A stretch of 64,000 nucleotides of DNA from Acestrorhynchus altus (GCA_034509495.1 CM067503.1:20405692-20469691), one strand, 5' to 3'; shown: positions 33,632-63,384, counted from the stretch's first letter. Notes: generated by a model from the letters alone, not told the origin. Translations and numbers: made by a program.

Positions 33632-36600
33632 TCACATTTTTGTGAGTCTTAGTGTGTTCAGGCGGACGCCCAACACCGTTGCACCAGATGCATAGCGAAT
33701 GTCTCTCAAAATGCCACTCCATTTCTGTTCTCCTTCATCATACCTGTCAAGAGACGTGATTGCATTTGTATTATTACTATGATAATACAAAAACATTGAT
33801 CACATACATGTAAAACATTAAAAACAATCATGCATCACATGCTTTTCTTACAAATGAATCCTTGCATGGAATCCCCGCAGCAATGCCTGCATATATATAT
33901 ATTGGTGATTGTGAAACCTATTGAAATGGATTCCCATCCCATCCCATTAGTATTGCACTAAATACGTAGATAAACAATGTACATAAACAAATAAACACAC
34001 AGAAACTGAATTCTTGTTGAATTGAGTTAAAGTTAGTTCAGTGCTGTTCATGGATTAATCCTTGATTGCGTTGCTTACAAACATAAGCCTCCCGTTAATG
34101 AACTAATGTTAACTTCACAGCATGCAGTGGTTCGTAATGATCACTGGTTCAGCGGCTTTATGAGCAAAAGTAATCAACTCCATTGGTTCCACTGTGTTGC
34201 TTAGTAATGAGACTCACAATTGCATTCAGGTCCAAATTCAGCTGATGTACTTTGCTACAGTGTTTACTATATATTACCAGTGAATTGTGGAAGATTATAA
34301 TGCGCTCAAAATCACATTCAAATATCACTTCATGATTCAGACACTCGAAGAAAAATGGCTGACATACTCATTAGTGCCCTAAAATTTTGGTTGCAGCCAT
34401 GATTAAAAATGTTTTTCCAAAGGGTCTTCAATACAACATGACATAGACAACACCTGGGACATGATAACGAGGGGGCAGGGTTACAAATCAGACACAGATG
34501 GGAATGGGTGGAGCAAAGGACAAAAACAAACAACCCATGTGCTAAGGAGCACATGACACTTACCTCCATATGTCAGTCATCTCTTTGGGTGTGAGCTCTT
34601 CATCTTCAGTTGGAAACATTGCAAAGCCTCCCACTGCATAGATAGCATTACCAACTGAGATCAGACTGAGGGAGCTTCTCTCCTGAGGAAACTCCACAAA
34701 GTCAGACCACCTAGGAAAAGCATACACAACGTTTTCAGATTTTCAGTAAAAACAAAAACAGCATTTGTAGGCTGCGAGTTTACTATTTTGGAGCTGGCCA
34801 GATATTTTGAATATATAGCTAATTACAAATGATTCTTGCTGAATCGGCAGTGATTTTTGTGCAGTTTTAACTAATTTTATTTGAAATGATTTTCACTATC
34901 TTAGTGTGAACCAGACCCTGATACACCTGCTGTTTGTTTGAATTAGGAGGGTTTTCAGCTCTTCCTCAGATTATCACGGGTTTCCCCATATTATACAAAT
35001 CTGCCAGCACTGAAAACTCTAAACCTCAACCCTGGTCCTGGACACCCACCTTCACATTTTAGTGCTTTTCCTGCTCCCACACCTGATTCAATTAATCAGC
35101 TCATTCTGAGTTGCAGTGGGTGTGTTAAAGCAGGTAATCTACTACAATGTGAAGAACATGGGATCTCCAGTGCTCCATGTGCCCCAAAGCACTGTCACAC
35201 CTTTCCAAATGTCTAACACAGCATCATCAAATTATAACCCATGAATGGTTTGTTATTGCCAATTTCAATGGTATTGTTTAGTTTACTTTATTATTTCTGT
35301 ATCAATTCCCAAAATGACTATTTAGTCACTCATAACCACTTATAACCAGTTACTTATAACCTACTTCAAGCTCAGAAGGGTTTTTTTTTTCTTGAAATGC
35401 TGTACTTACTTGTTTGCTGCAATGTCATAAACCTCCACACTTCCAGTCAGTCCAGTTTCTGTAACACCAGCAGCTGCGTAGATCTTGTCCTTATGAACAG
35501 TTACACCAAACAGTGATCGTGCAGTCTTCATTGGCGCTAGGTCCTTCCATTCACGTTTTTTTAAGTCATAGGCACACGCTCTTTTCAAACACTGTCTACA
35601 AGCAACAACAAAAAGATGTCAAAAATAACAAGCCATTGCATCAGTGAACAGTAAAGGACATGGCAGTTGGGTACACGCTACCACTTACTTGCTGTCCCCT
35701 TTGCCTCCTATTACATACACAATTCCATTGTGAGACACTGTTCCATGGCCATATACTGGGTATGGGAGTGGATCCGAGTCTGCCCATTTGAAAGACCTAG
35801 AAACCAGTAAATGAACAAACATTTGAAGAGAGCACATGGAGATGTTTACAGTATTTCCAAACACATATTGTTTATTACTTGTTTTTGAATCTGAAAGTGA
35901 GACACTTACTGTCTGTCATAAACCAGGACTGAATCCAAGGTGCACTCCCCTTCTTTCATCTCTTTCCCACCAATTACAAAAATGGAGTTTTCTGCTTCAC
36001 CCATGCTAAACAGAAAGCGTGGGGAGGGCATAGGGGGCATGCCCAACCAGTCCGAACTCGCAGGGTCAAACTGTAATGTTCAGAGGGTCATAAATATGTC
36101 TGCATTGTTGGAAAAATGCGTAGTATGTGAATAATTAAAGTTTATGATATGGAATGGCATGATAAAATCTGTGGAGGCAATACAGTGCAAGATCTCTAAG
36201 CAGATCTATGGAAGTATCCACCAACCCAATGCCTGGAGATTTCTTTCCTGTAGGTTTCATGTCCCATCCAAACCCAACACACCTCATTCAACTAATCATG
36301 CAATAATGAGATCAGGTATGGTAGATTAGGATTGGACTTTGTTGGGGACTGCTGTAAGGAGGTATAGAATGAAAGATATGGAGTGTGTACCTGTAAAAAG
36401 TATGAGTAGAGCTGTTCTTCTTTACTTTGCTCATTGAAGAAAAGTCCTCCTGCCACAAAGATTTGGTTTTCTTTGGTCACCAGGCTGCAGTGATTCTTTG
36501 GTATCTGGGTAGATAGTGATGCCACATAGCAGTCGTTTCCTGTAGGGTCATAAGCCACGGAGCCTGTGTCATTTATCATGTATATCAGGTCTCTGAGGAA

Positions 36601-37527
36601 CATGCCAAACCTCATGTTATCATTCAAGATTCCAGGAAGCAGTTCTTCCTCCTCTTCATCCTCCTCTTCTTCTCCCTTTTTTTTCCCCTCATCCTCTCCA
36701 TTCGCACTTTTCTTGCTCTTGGTTTTCTTGACTTCTGGAAGCTTTCCAGCATAGGCATCTTTGACCAGCTGGAGCTTCCCAGTAATCTCAGGGTTAGACA
36801 GAAGCAATTCATGCTGTTCCACATTCCTAGTGAAGTAGTCCTGAGGCATTAGGCGGAAGCGTATGCAGTCCAGCAGACCTGGAAGCTTGTCAAGCCTCGT
36901 CTCCTGGTCATGGGCAACCCACTTGATTAGGGCTTCAAATACGGCCTGTTCAGTCTCAACGTTGAGTGTGTCTGAGGCCAGGATGGCTGCTAGCTCGCTG
37001 GGGCTCAGCTGCAGGAACTCTTCATCCCTAGAGATCAACTGGAAGCGTTCACAAGCAAAGTTCCTCGCAGATACAGCCAGCCTTGGGCAGTCCAGCATCA
37101 GGCCTAGACGGAAGATGGCCAAGCAGTTGCTGAGGCTCAGGCGCTTCTGCAAAAAGGATACGCAAACGGTGAAAATGGATGGGATCTGGAGCAGGTTGGC
37201 CAAGGCAAATATATCTTGCACATTCTGCTCTGTAACGTTGATGCTGGAGGTATAGAGATACTTGAGGATCATGCCCATGACCCCAGGCTCAACATCGTCT
37301 AGAACAATCTCTCTCTGCTTGCTTTCTTCCACTCCAGACTGGAAGAAAGCCCGGAAGTAGGAACTACAGGCAGCCAGTACCAGCCTGTGGCAGGGAAACT
37401 CCTTATCCTTAATCTTTAACACGCAGTCCACCATGGTGTCATTCTCCAGCAGGTCACAGAGGCCATCTTGCAGCAGCGTCTGCTGATACATCCTCGGCTC
37501 CTCCATGGGGTCAATAGGCAGAGCCAT
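33632..37527 (-). CDS. klhl40: Kelch-like protein 40
   Basis: Complete in six exons, listed 5' to 3': 36391-37527, 35910-36070, 35689-35796, 35410-35595, 34564-34710, 33632-33743. All junctions are GT-AG and in frame (1,851 nt, 616 aa; the human protein is 621). It starts MALPIDPMEEPRMYQQ and ends LRLTKM, like its orthologue. A BTB domain (about 33-130) mediates CUL3 and dimer contacts. BACK (about 135-240) follows, then a Lys/Glu-rich linker (about 268-300) and a C-terminal kelch propeller with repeated GG motifs (FVAGG, FVIGG, YVIGG, YAVGG). By family, it is a striated-muscle CUL3-adaptor-like protein that protects nebulin and leiomodin-3; loss causes nemaline myopathy in humans. It lies convergent to zbtb47 and next to hhatl, the conserved neighbourhood. 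Paralogue (a or b) not assigned. Confidence 0.97.
33770..33897. repeat. Direct repeat flanking last klhl40 exon, copy 2
   Basis: Partner of 32,912-33,040. This copy lies in the last klhl40 intron, starting only about 27 bp upstream of the terminal exon on the transcribed strand. Confidence 0.65.
34415..34552. repeat. Dispersed repeat family B, copy 3, next to a klhl40 donor
   Basis: Contains 'gggtcttcaatacaacatgac', 'aacgagggggcagggtta', 'cagacacagatgggaatgggtgg' and 'caaaaacaaacaacccat'. It ends about 10 bp from the splice donor of klhl40 exon 5 (donor at 34562-34563). Confidence 0.55.
35010..35225. repeat. Dispersed repeat ('ccctggtcctggaca') in klhl40 intron 4
   Basis: 'ctcaaccctggtcctggacacccacctt' followed by 'cacacctgattcaattaatcagc' is a common teleost interspersed motif. 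Related shorter segments occur at 36,225-36,345 (klhl40 intron 1) and 63,500-63,600 (gars1 intron). Confidence 0.5.
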
Positions 37528-37667
37528 ATTTGCTCCTTGTGTTGGACTGTCTCAGCAGAGTTTGTAGCCAGTCCTTTGGGCTTGCCTTTATTGTAACTAT
37601 GCCTCTGTCAGTGTCTACTCAAAGCTTGGGCACATTCAGCCCTTCCCAGTGGATAAGCAGACTTTCT

Positions 37668-37772
37668 CAGCTGTCCCAACACTTCAGCTGAACTGCAACT
37701 GGCCAGGCTATTTATAGATTAGGCCCTTAGCTGGTACATGTGAAATTTAAGCCTACTCCAGTGTAACAGCTG
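37668..37772 (-). promoter_or_regulatory. klhl40: klhl40 core promoter candidate: TATA/MEF2-like box and E-boxes
   Basis: On the transcribed (-) strand CTATAAATAG lies at 37717-37708, about 185 bp upstream of the ATG. It reads as a TATA box and, on the other strand, as a perfect MEF2 consensus (CTATTTATAG). Three CAGCTG E-boxes, the preferred type for myogenic bHLH factors, are at 37668-37673, 37685-37690 and 37767-37772. The combination fits a striated-muscle promoter, which matches klhl40 biology. This is inference from motifs; the start site was not observed. Confidence 0.5.
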
Positions 37773-37774
37773 AC

Positions 37775-39345
37775 ACACTGCCCCCTCTCTCCTGAGTCAT
37801 ACAGACACAGGACCTATACGTGAGATCAGGGGGCTAAAATGATCAAGCCGTGATTCACTTTAGGAAGCAATATAGATAAATATGGAACTATTGTTCATTT
37901 CATATCCCACAGGTGATCTGATGTTTTTAGTAATATAATGCATTATTCCATATCCAATTTAATTGCAAATAAAAAAAATAAAAATAAAAATAAAAAATAA
38001 AAACATATACTGTGTTTCTAATCCAACTTGTACAAATTTGCAGGTTTGAAATATTTGGTGGAATTCATGAAAGCTATAAATTAATGACTCTTGTGTCAGA
38101 GAAGGCTGTGTAACATCAATAATGATACTGTCGTAAAATTAACTCTCATGTTTTCAAATGACAACCGACGCATGAGATAGACCATTTGACAGTTTATAAC
38201 AGTATATTTTATATATATTTTTTATACTATATCTTTATATACAATATTTTGTGATATTTAAAAAATGTTTGTGATAAATGTTTGTTCAAAATACATAGTA
38301 TAAGACTAAATAAACACTTTTTTAATGTAAGCTTTAGCTGGTTTACCTGAAAAGATTTACTCTCAGCTCAAGAAAACCATTCATCTAGAATCACAAATGA
38401 TTAGAATATTTCATTTTGAGTAAATTATTCAAATAGTATTAATACTGTGTATGTCTTGGTCTAGTTCAGCCCACAGATCTACAGTCATTGGGAATACTAC
38501 TGACCTTACAGCTGTCCAGAAAATGGACACTGACATCCTCCACAAAGAAGGTAAGCCACAAAAGGTCATTGCTGGCTGTTCCCGGAGTGTGACATATGAA
38601 AGTATATTAATGGAAATATGACTGGAAGGGGAAAATATGGTGGGAAGAAATTCAGAAGCATCGGGGTGACCACAGCCTTGAGAGGGTTGTCAATTAAAGA
38701 ACTTGGGAGACTTCACAAGGAGTTGGACTAAGGCCGATGTCAGTGCATCAAGAGCAACCACTAGCAGACGTCTCCAGGAAAGGGGAGCTACTTCTGCAGC
38801 ATTCCTCCTGAAAACAGAATCAGACACTCCTGAACAAGAGACAAAATCAGAAGCATCTTACCTGGGCAAAGGAGAAAAAGAACTATTGCTCAGTCCTCTT
38901 TTCAGAAGAGGTCAATTTTGCATTTCATTTGGAAATCAAGAGTTGTATAGTCTTTGAGTCTTAGCATCTAAAAGTGGAGAGGGAGAGAATCCAAGGTATC
39001 TGAAGTCCAGTGTGAAGTTTCTGCAGTCTGTGATGGTTTAGGTTGCTGTGTTATCTGCTTGTGTTGGTCCTCTGTGTTTTATGAAGTGTACAGTCAACAC
39101 AACCTTACCAGAAGATTTTAGAGGGATAAATAAAGTCTGCCTGCCTGCCTGTCTGCCTGCCTGCCTGACTTTATGTTTTATGGAGATGCTGCTTTCCTTT
39201 TCCAGCATGACTAAACTCTTTCCCACAGTGCCAAAATGTCTTATCTCATTAAATATTCTAATAATGTCTAATGGATTTCTGGATTTCATAAACTATAGGT
39301 CATACTGATCAATGGTAAAACAAAAAATGTGAATTTGTCCTCAAA
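37775..39345. other. klhl40-hhatl intergenic region
   Basis: No exon seen. Contains an AAAAT-rich run (37970-38002) and a TGCC microsatellite (39136-39172) that follows 'agagggataaataaagtc', a LINE 3'-end-like motif. The 38,450-38,960 segment has short ORFs with faint transposase-like wording ('SWTKADVSASRATTSRRLQE') and may be an old Tc1 fragment. Confidence 0.4.
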
Positions 39346-39349
39346 ATGT

Positions 39350-39548
39350 AACCCAGTCATACACACAGATATGCACTCGGGGCAAATGAGCTCAAGTGTC
39401 CGGAGTGGTGGGCATCCCTGTCCATGGCTCACAGGAAGCAACAGGGGAGTGCTCCAGGGCACTTCAGTTATGTCCTGCCAATTCAGAGATTTGAACCAGC
39501 AACCTTCCAGACACAAGGCTGGGTCCCTAACCACCAGGCCATGGTGAC
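39350..39548 (-). mobile_element. tRNA-derived SINE, minus orientation
   Basis: In reverse it reads 'catggcctggtggttagggaccc', 'ggttgctggttcaaatctctgaattgg' and 'caggacataactgaagtgccctgg', then the diverged body. The head, with A and B boxes, is at the right end. Confidence 0.75.
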
Positions 39549-40825
39549 CTAAACTTATGTTGTACATAATATAATGTAAAATAATATAGAATCTAATGTT
39601 GCAAGATTTATTTGCACTTAATTACACACCACAAAAGAATGAGTTTTTTTTTTCTCAAGAGCAGCTGTTCTACATGAGCAGAGAGGCTCTGTGCTTACAT
39701 AAGGCCACAGAAATACCCCCACACTGCAGAGGGGGAAAAGAGGAATCATCACATGAATCCACTCAGACTGATCCAGACTTTGGGTTTAATTTGAGTACAG
39801 TGATCAAAGCCAGGCGTGCTAGACTTCGTCAGCAGAGACAGACAAAATTTCTATTCAAGATGGTTCTATAGGCAGCTCTGAGGCAGAACAGAGAATAACC
39901 AAATAAAATAACCAATAGGCACTGCTGTAGAAATGTGTATCCTGCTCCTCAGAGCTTTATATGTCGATGAAAGGTGTGCGATTCAGTTCCAACACAGTTA
40001 GAGGCAGAGCTGCCTCCAGACCCATTTTGAGTAGTGATTTTGCACACAACCCTATGACAGCAGCCTTCCATCACTGTATGCTGATTGCAATTAAAACAGA
40101 GACTATGTTTGTGCTTTCCATAACAGATCCCAGACAACTAAAGGCAGAAAGCAAAAATAAAAATGGTAAACAATACCGGATCATACAGTCAGATATAAAT
40201 CAAGTAGCATTTTATTGCAGACAACGTAAACAACTTCTGCTGTCTACAAATTTCTGTCATTAACATGTAAACAGTCATTGAGAAAGTCATTGAGAGTGGT
40301 TTGATGTGAAATGGACTTTTCAGTTTAGTAACAACCCAGATGAAAGTTTCAATGCCTCTAAAATCTACATCACATAAAGAGTTTTGAAAATACTGCCTGA
40401 TAAATAAATGTTGTGACTTAACATAAAGAATTTGGCTTACGTATCTCTGTTAAATATATGATCTATAAATATGGATATAATGGAGGGGTACATGCAGGGC
40501 ATTGTAAAGCAAAGTAGTCCCCAAAGATTTTTCTCAGATTTACCAAATATTCGATCACTGTCAGCATTATATATTATTATATAACATTCAGAAGATGTGT
40601 ACACAGGTTTCTTACACAGGTTTTCATGTAATGTTAAGATAATTGAAACCTAAATTTCCTCCGAAAATTGAATGACTTTATACTCATTCAGCAGTTCAGT
40701 AATGCAAACATTTTGCCAAATGGGTGAAAGTCAAATTTCTCTTCTCTTCTCTTCCAAGTTCCTTCTTAGCTTACAAGCAATACAACTGTGTTTTTCTGGA
40801 TTGAGAGCAGATCTTTTTATGTGTA

Positions 40826-40831
40826 TTTATT
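40826..40831 (-). other. hhatl: Candidate hhatl poly(A) signal
   Basis: AATAAA on the - strand (tttatt on +), about 75 nt after the hhatl stop codon. Well placed for cleavage near 40,805, giving a very short 3' UTR. Confidence 0.45.
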
Positions 40832-40904
40832 AGACGTGTTCATTACTGGACACGTAAAAACTGATTTTCTGCTATATTAATGCACATCATAGCAGGCGTT
40901 CTCC

Positions 40905-50989
<10,085 letters not shown>

Positions 50990-51229
50990 TCTGCAAAAGT
51001 AAAGCACAGCACCATGAAAGTATGGATATAATAAATGCACATCAACCCATGAATTGTAACATCACAACAAAACATAACATGACAGAAACTGACAGAAAGC
51101 TCAAACTGAATATAAAAGGCAAGGTAGTACTAGAGAACCAGGATATTCTAGAAAGTATATTTAAAGCAATAGAATATTGAAGAAATATCATGTTTTTTAA
51201 CCAAGAGTTAAAAGATACATTTTCCAAAA

Positions 51230-51520
51230 TACCATATATGGTTCATAAAGCTCATTTGTGGAAATGGAGACAGAAAACAGCCATTGTAAATTCCATGCTT
51301 TTGAGATGTTACAAAAAGGCAGACAACTGCATATTCTCACTGTCCACTGAAAAACAAGTATCTCCAAAATGAGGATGTTATAAGAGAAGGCAAGAATGTA
51401 AATTAAGTGCAACTAACAATCATTTTATAGGATTTTTATTGGTATATTCATCCAACATTATTCCACAGTGTACAGAGCAGCTCCAGGGTTCAGGGTTTTT
51501 CATTGAACAGCAGCAACATA
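51230..51520. repeat. Dispersed repeat family C, second copy
   Basis: Shares 'ctcactgtccactgaaaaacaagtatctccaaaatgagg' and 'ttattggtatattcatccaacattattccacagtgta' with 16,870-17,170 and 46,690-46,830. Non-coding. Confidence 0.5.
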
Positions 51521-52049
51521 TCCACCTATTCAGCCACCAATCATTTAGTTCCATTTACTCATGTTAAAGTAAAGGAAAATGTTATATTTATACACATTTA
51601 GCCTACAACTGTTTAACTAAGCCTACTCACAATGAAGTTAATACGGAAACTAATATATTTACATTGATCAGCATAGTTGGCCTACAACAGTTTAGCTCTG
51701 CCCACTCACAGCGACATTAATTAAGAAAGCTGGTTTGTGAAGGCACCAATTCAGAGCAGAGGTTATTAACAAATGTCATTCTTAAAGGCACAGTAATAAA
51801 AAATAGGATGGAATTTGGTTCACTGAAGCTATTTTAGCTATTTTTTTGTGTTTAACAACACAAAATAGTTTCAGAGGTAAAAGAAACTAAAATAAGAGAA
51901 TCATATAATATATGGGCCTTTTAAAAAAAAAGTAAGAAACCTGGCTTTTAAATTCTAAACTGAAGTTAATAGAGCAGTAATTAGTGGCGAATGTCAACTT
52001 TTTTAAAAGTTGCATAAAACTTTATCTCTTAAAATCTGAGATTCACACT

Positions 52050-52900
52050 ATGGAGGCAGTTACATGCTTTTTTTCAGGCTTCAGGATCAGAGTAACATAC
52101 AGACACAATACACATATCATCGCAAACTAGAGGACCAACCATTATAGTCTATGCATTGTATGAAGAACTGTCAGTGAGTAATCCAGCTCGGAAAACAGAT
52201 CAAATTCACTTGTTTCCAACTGAATTGAATTCCAGTGTAAATGCCAAAGGAGTTTCCAGTGCATCTTTACTGCTCTGTCCACATGAACATGCTCAACCTG
52301 CATGCACACTCTGACTGATCCGCTAGAAGGGATGGAACTAATGAGATCACTGACCTAGATATTGTGTTATAGATGAAAACAAGAAGGGAGGGGCTGTTTG
52401 CTCCCTTATTTTGCTCGGACAGAGAAGGGATAATACTGATACATGCCCAAATAATAAAAAGTAATAGGATTATTAATAAATATGACATTTAGGATGTTAG
52501 ACTACTAACGACATTTATTTAGACTACTGTCATTTATTTTGAAGAATTTTTTATATACTTGTCAATCTAGTCTTAACAAATAACTCATTAATATTCTCGT
52601 GTTTTCAGCTCAAAAACTGATCAATTTCTGAGATGTAAAGTGGTTTTTTTTTATGTTTATAAGCAAAGAAACCACACTGTTTCAAACGTTTTATTCTCTT
52701 CACATCTCTTTTACATCTCATCTAGAGTAAACCAGAATTTCCTGAAAATAACAATATCTGGCATGTGTGACTGTTTCCTATAATACTGTTCTAATGATTT
52801 GGCAAATAAAAGCAAAAGCAAAAAGCATCAAACTATGAGAACATTCCACAAAATTGGCCTAGGGTTCTGAAGGTCAAACCAACCAGGTTTACTGAAAGAC
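52050..52900. repeat. Dispersed ~0.85 kb repeat, copy 2
   Basis: The fullest of three copies; collinear with 7,620-8,370 over its whole length and with 54,440-54,985 over the first two thirds. Conserved blocks include 'acatgctcaacctgcatgca', 'ctctgactga', 'atgagatcactgacctagatatt', 'ggggctgtttgctc', 'tcatttattttgaagaa' and 'cctgaaaataacaatatctggcat'. No transposase ORF or clear terminal repeats. Confidence 0.6.
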
Positions 52901-53643
52901 AAAACTTTGAACTGTTTTACAGACACATTTTGAACATGTGCTTTAATGTGTTATGTGATTTTCTATGACACACTTAAATGTGTAGAATATTATTATGTAA
53001 AATAAATTTTCAAAAATCTATTCATGTTTTAATGTCAGTAAAAGCAAGATATTAAAGAATGAGAAGGTGTCGAGCTCCACACAAGAATACCCAGGTTATT
53101 TTTAATGGTACAGTACTGTATGGGTCTGACAGGTTACTGTCTCATTGGAAAGTGCCCAAGTTCCCCCAACATTTTAACAGAGCGAGGGCAAAAGTTTCCA
53201 GCAGAATGTGAGCTACAGCATTTACACACTGCAGCAGGCATTGCTATTTTTATCCGGGCTATTTCTCTCCTGTCAATTGTGTTCCGAGCATCGCACAAGA
53301 GCATTCCAATGTGAGCTTTTTATTCTGTTGTTGTTATTTGATTCACTAATTTGCAGCTCTAGAGGCAAGCAATCGTTAAAAGGATGAGTTACGTCAGTTT
53401 TGTGGGTTTTGGGACCTAGACAGTATGGGGACATGCGGGTGAAGAATGGGAACTTTGGACAAAGTGCTGTTAAAGGGCTGCAGTTCTGTGTTATTTTGTT
53501 AATTTAGGGCATCATGCACTACAAACCGTTGCCAGGCGGCATCCAGTAACACCTGCTATACTAACCTTGAGCGCAGTAAAACCACTGCAGAGCTGAAAGG
53601 GGGTTCAAGTCAGATTTGCTTCAGAGAGTAGATTTAACTGTAT

Positions 53644-54208
53644 TTATAAATTCATCAGTTTAGAAAGTGCTGCTGAGAAATCTGTGATCTGGAGCTGGTA
53701 TGGAACATCCAGACTGTTGGCTGGGCAGTGGCGGACAGTTAAAGGTGAAGGGGGTGGAGCTTCAGAAGGGGGCAGCTCAGCTGGGACAGGCTTCTTTGCA
53801 CCATCCTGTACAAAGACACGAGCACGTCGAGGGTGTGAAGGATCTGACATGTAGTACTGAGGAGTAGCAACCCATTCACTCTCATAAACACTGTGCATAT
53901 ACACTGAATATTCATAAACATTCAAACACATTCAGTAAAAGTTTTTTAATGAATTAATCAAAATTAATGTGCTGTGAAAAAAAATATTTTAAATATACAA
54001 AAAAGCTGTTTGAAAAATTCACTGCCTCCCAGTTACTCAAATAAAAAACTAAATTTCACATCCATTAGCAGAAACAATGCAATGTCTTAAGGTTCAGTAG
54101 GATTGAGTAAAATTGATTCCAAACTTAAATAAAACCGCTTACCTTGATGTTGTTTCGGGTCAGTCTGCAGGAGACGAGTGCTGTTCGGAGAATGACGGCT
54201 TTGTTCAT
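53644..54208 (-). CDS. Possible small two-exon gene, unidentified 75-aa protein
   Basis: Exon 54143-54208 (ATG to an AAG/GTAAGC donor) joins in phase 0 to exon 53644-53805, which follows a good acceptor (gtctttgtacag) and ends in TAA: 75 aa in total. The N-terminus MNKAVILRTALVSCRLTRNN has Lys/Arg and no acid, as in a mitochondrial presequence. A Pro/Ala-rich stretch (KKPVPAELPPSEAPPPSP) and the end DFSAALSKLMNL follow. There are no membrane segments or known domain. The upstream exon stays open for 18 more codons back to another acceptor-like site (exon start 54262), so this could instead be the 3' end of a longer gene. It lies between hhatl and gars1 on the same strand. Not recognised; the function is unknown. 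Confidence 0.4.
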
Positions 54209-54439
54209 TGATTCAGAGTCAGCAAGCTCAGAGAAAAGAGACAAGCACAGAGCCTCCCTTCTCTGAAAGTGGAGTATTAGTGTCTGCTCTGGATTTCACT
54301 TTATTTGTAACCTTGAACTGAATTAACCTGCCCAACAATGAGGAAAACGAGCACACACCATTAAAAACCCACACACTTTTCAGATTTGTTGGTTGTTGTG
54401 AACATTAACCTGTGTTTTTCCTTTGTCCTCTAAAACGTC

Positions 54440-54985
54440 AAGATCCACAGTTTGCAGGCAGTTACATGCTGTTGTCTAGGCTTCATATCTCGGGATCAGA
54501 GTAACCTACACACGATACACAAATCATAAACTAAAGGAGCCTTGCAGTGCATGTTTACTGCTCTGTGCACAAGCACATGCTCAACCTGCATGCAGACTCT
54601 GACTGAGCAGTGAGAGGGGGTGTGGTTGATGTCACTGATCCAGATATCAGGTTACAGAGGAAAAAAAGGTAAGGGGCTGTTGACTGCTCACACAGTGTGC
54701 AGATTTCAGAATAAAAGTCCTGAGAAAGAATAAATACAGGTACATATAAAAATAATAATAAAGGACATTTGTTTCTTTTATTTGGAACGCTGTCAAGTAT
54801 TTTGAAGAACTTTTTATAAATGATAAATGTTAATGTAATCATTACAAATAACTCCCCACAATTTCCGAGATATAAAGTGTTTTAGGTCCTCAGTATAAAT
54901 GAATTGATAAAAGTGTTTGAGCATCCCTGGTGAAAATGTGTTACTATGAATAATTAAGCAAGATAAACTGTTCTCCAAAATAATG
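54440..54985. repeat. Dispersed ~0.85 kb repeat, copy 3 (3'-truncated)
   Basis: Blocks in order: 'acatgctcaacctgcatgcagactctgactgagc', 'gatgtcactgatccagatatcaggttacag', 'ggggctgttgactgctc', 'gctgtcaagtattttgaagaa', 'atttccgagatataaagtgtttt'. It lies about 2.4 kb from copy 2 in the same orientation. Confidence 0.6.
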
Positions 54986-55932
54986 TTCTTCTTTAATATT
55001 GTAGGACGCACTACTTTGCATTCCCATCTTTACAGATTCAAAATAACAGGGCCACAGTAAAAGTCTGCATGACTGGTATTAACACCCTATTTTAGATGAA
55101 CGTATTATTTCCAAGTAAATTTTTCGACAGGTGTTGCTTTTCCTCACTCAGTGTGCTGTAAATAGCTAACCTACATCTATTGTGGAGGTTAAAAATTACA
55201 CTAGCATGGGTTTCCTAAGGATTTACTCAGATTAGAGGCTGTTCTTACTTTGAAGTAAATTTTGTTTGTGTTACTGCTGCTATCCAGGGGGTGAAAGCAT
55301 CGACTTTTAGTGCTCTTCCTCACTTAAGTGCAGGAAAGTGCTTAAAATATGGCGACAACTGTTTTGAATTGTAGATCTCAGCAATATACACAATTTTACT
55401 TTACTTAATGTTCTTTAAATTACATTTTCCTTTGTTTTAATGGCAAGTTAATTTTTGCATTTCTTTGTAATTTATATTGGATCAATTCTAGATCACAGGA
55501 TGCTATTAGCTGCATTACCAGTTTTATTTCAGTGTTTATATAAAGCACTTCAAATTATCACTATATATGAAAGGTGCTATGAAGCACTTCCATTAAGTAA
55601 ACACAAGTATCATGTTCAATGTACACTTTTCAGTGTGTCCTAAATACACTTAAAAAACTCATACCTCACACACATTCAAAAGTCCATTCATAAAAACAAA
55701 CAAATTCACACATTTAGAGGTCCAGAAAGTGCTGGCTTGATTTATTAAACTGAAGCTGCATTCCACAGTTACCAAACTGGTGAAAACCTCTCCTCACCTC
55801 AACACACAGTAACCAAATTACAGTCATCCCTTTTAAAACACATCCCCTTTACAAGAGTTAAGGATCTTCTTTGAACCCTGACAAGAGCAGACATCTATAA
55901 ACCTCCTTTGCAGATTAAGGATTACTGATAAT

Positions 55933-55938
55933 TTTATT
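55933..55938 (-). other. gars1: Candidate gars1 poly(A) signal
   Basis: AATAAA on the - strand (tttatt on +), about 155 nt past the gars1 stop codon. Confidence 0.4.
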
Positions 55939-56090
55939 CCTGATAAGATGGTTATAACTGTGCAGATCACAAACAGTGTCTGGTGCATGTTGATCATTTA
56001 TATGCAATAAAATTGTTCCTATGGGTGCAAAGTGTAAAAATGTCCATGGCTGCAAGTGCAGGAGACAGTAGGGAGAAAGCCAGGGTCAAT

Positions 56091-63384
<7,294 letters not shown>

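Noticed and set aside
36863..37255. 130-aa ORF on the + strand
   Set aside because: Antisense shadow of klhl40 exon 1, which has a full-length orthologous reading on the other strand.
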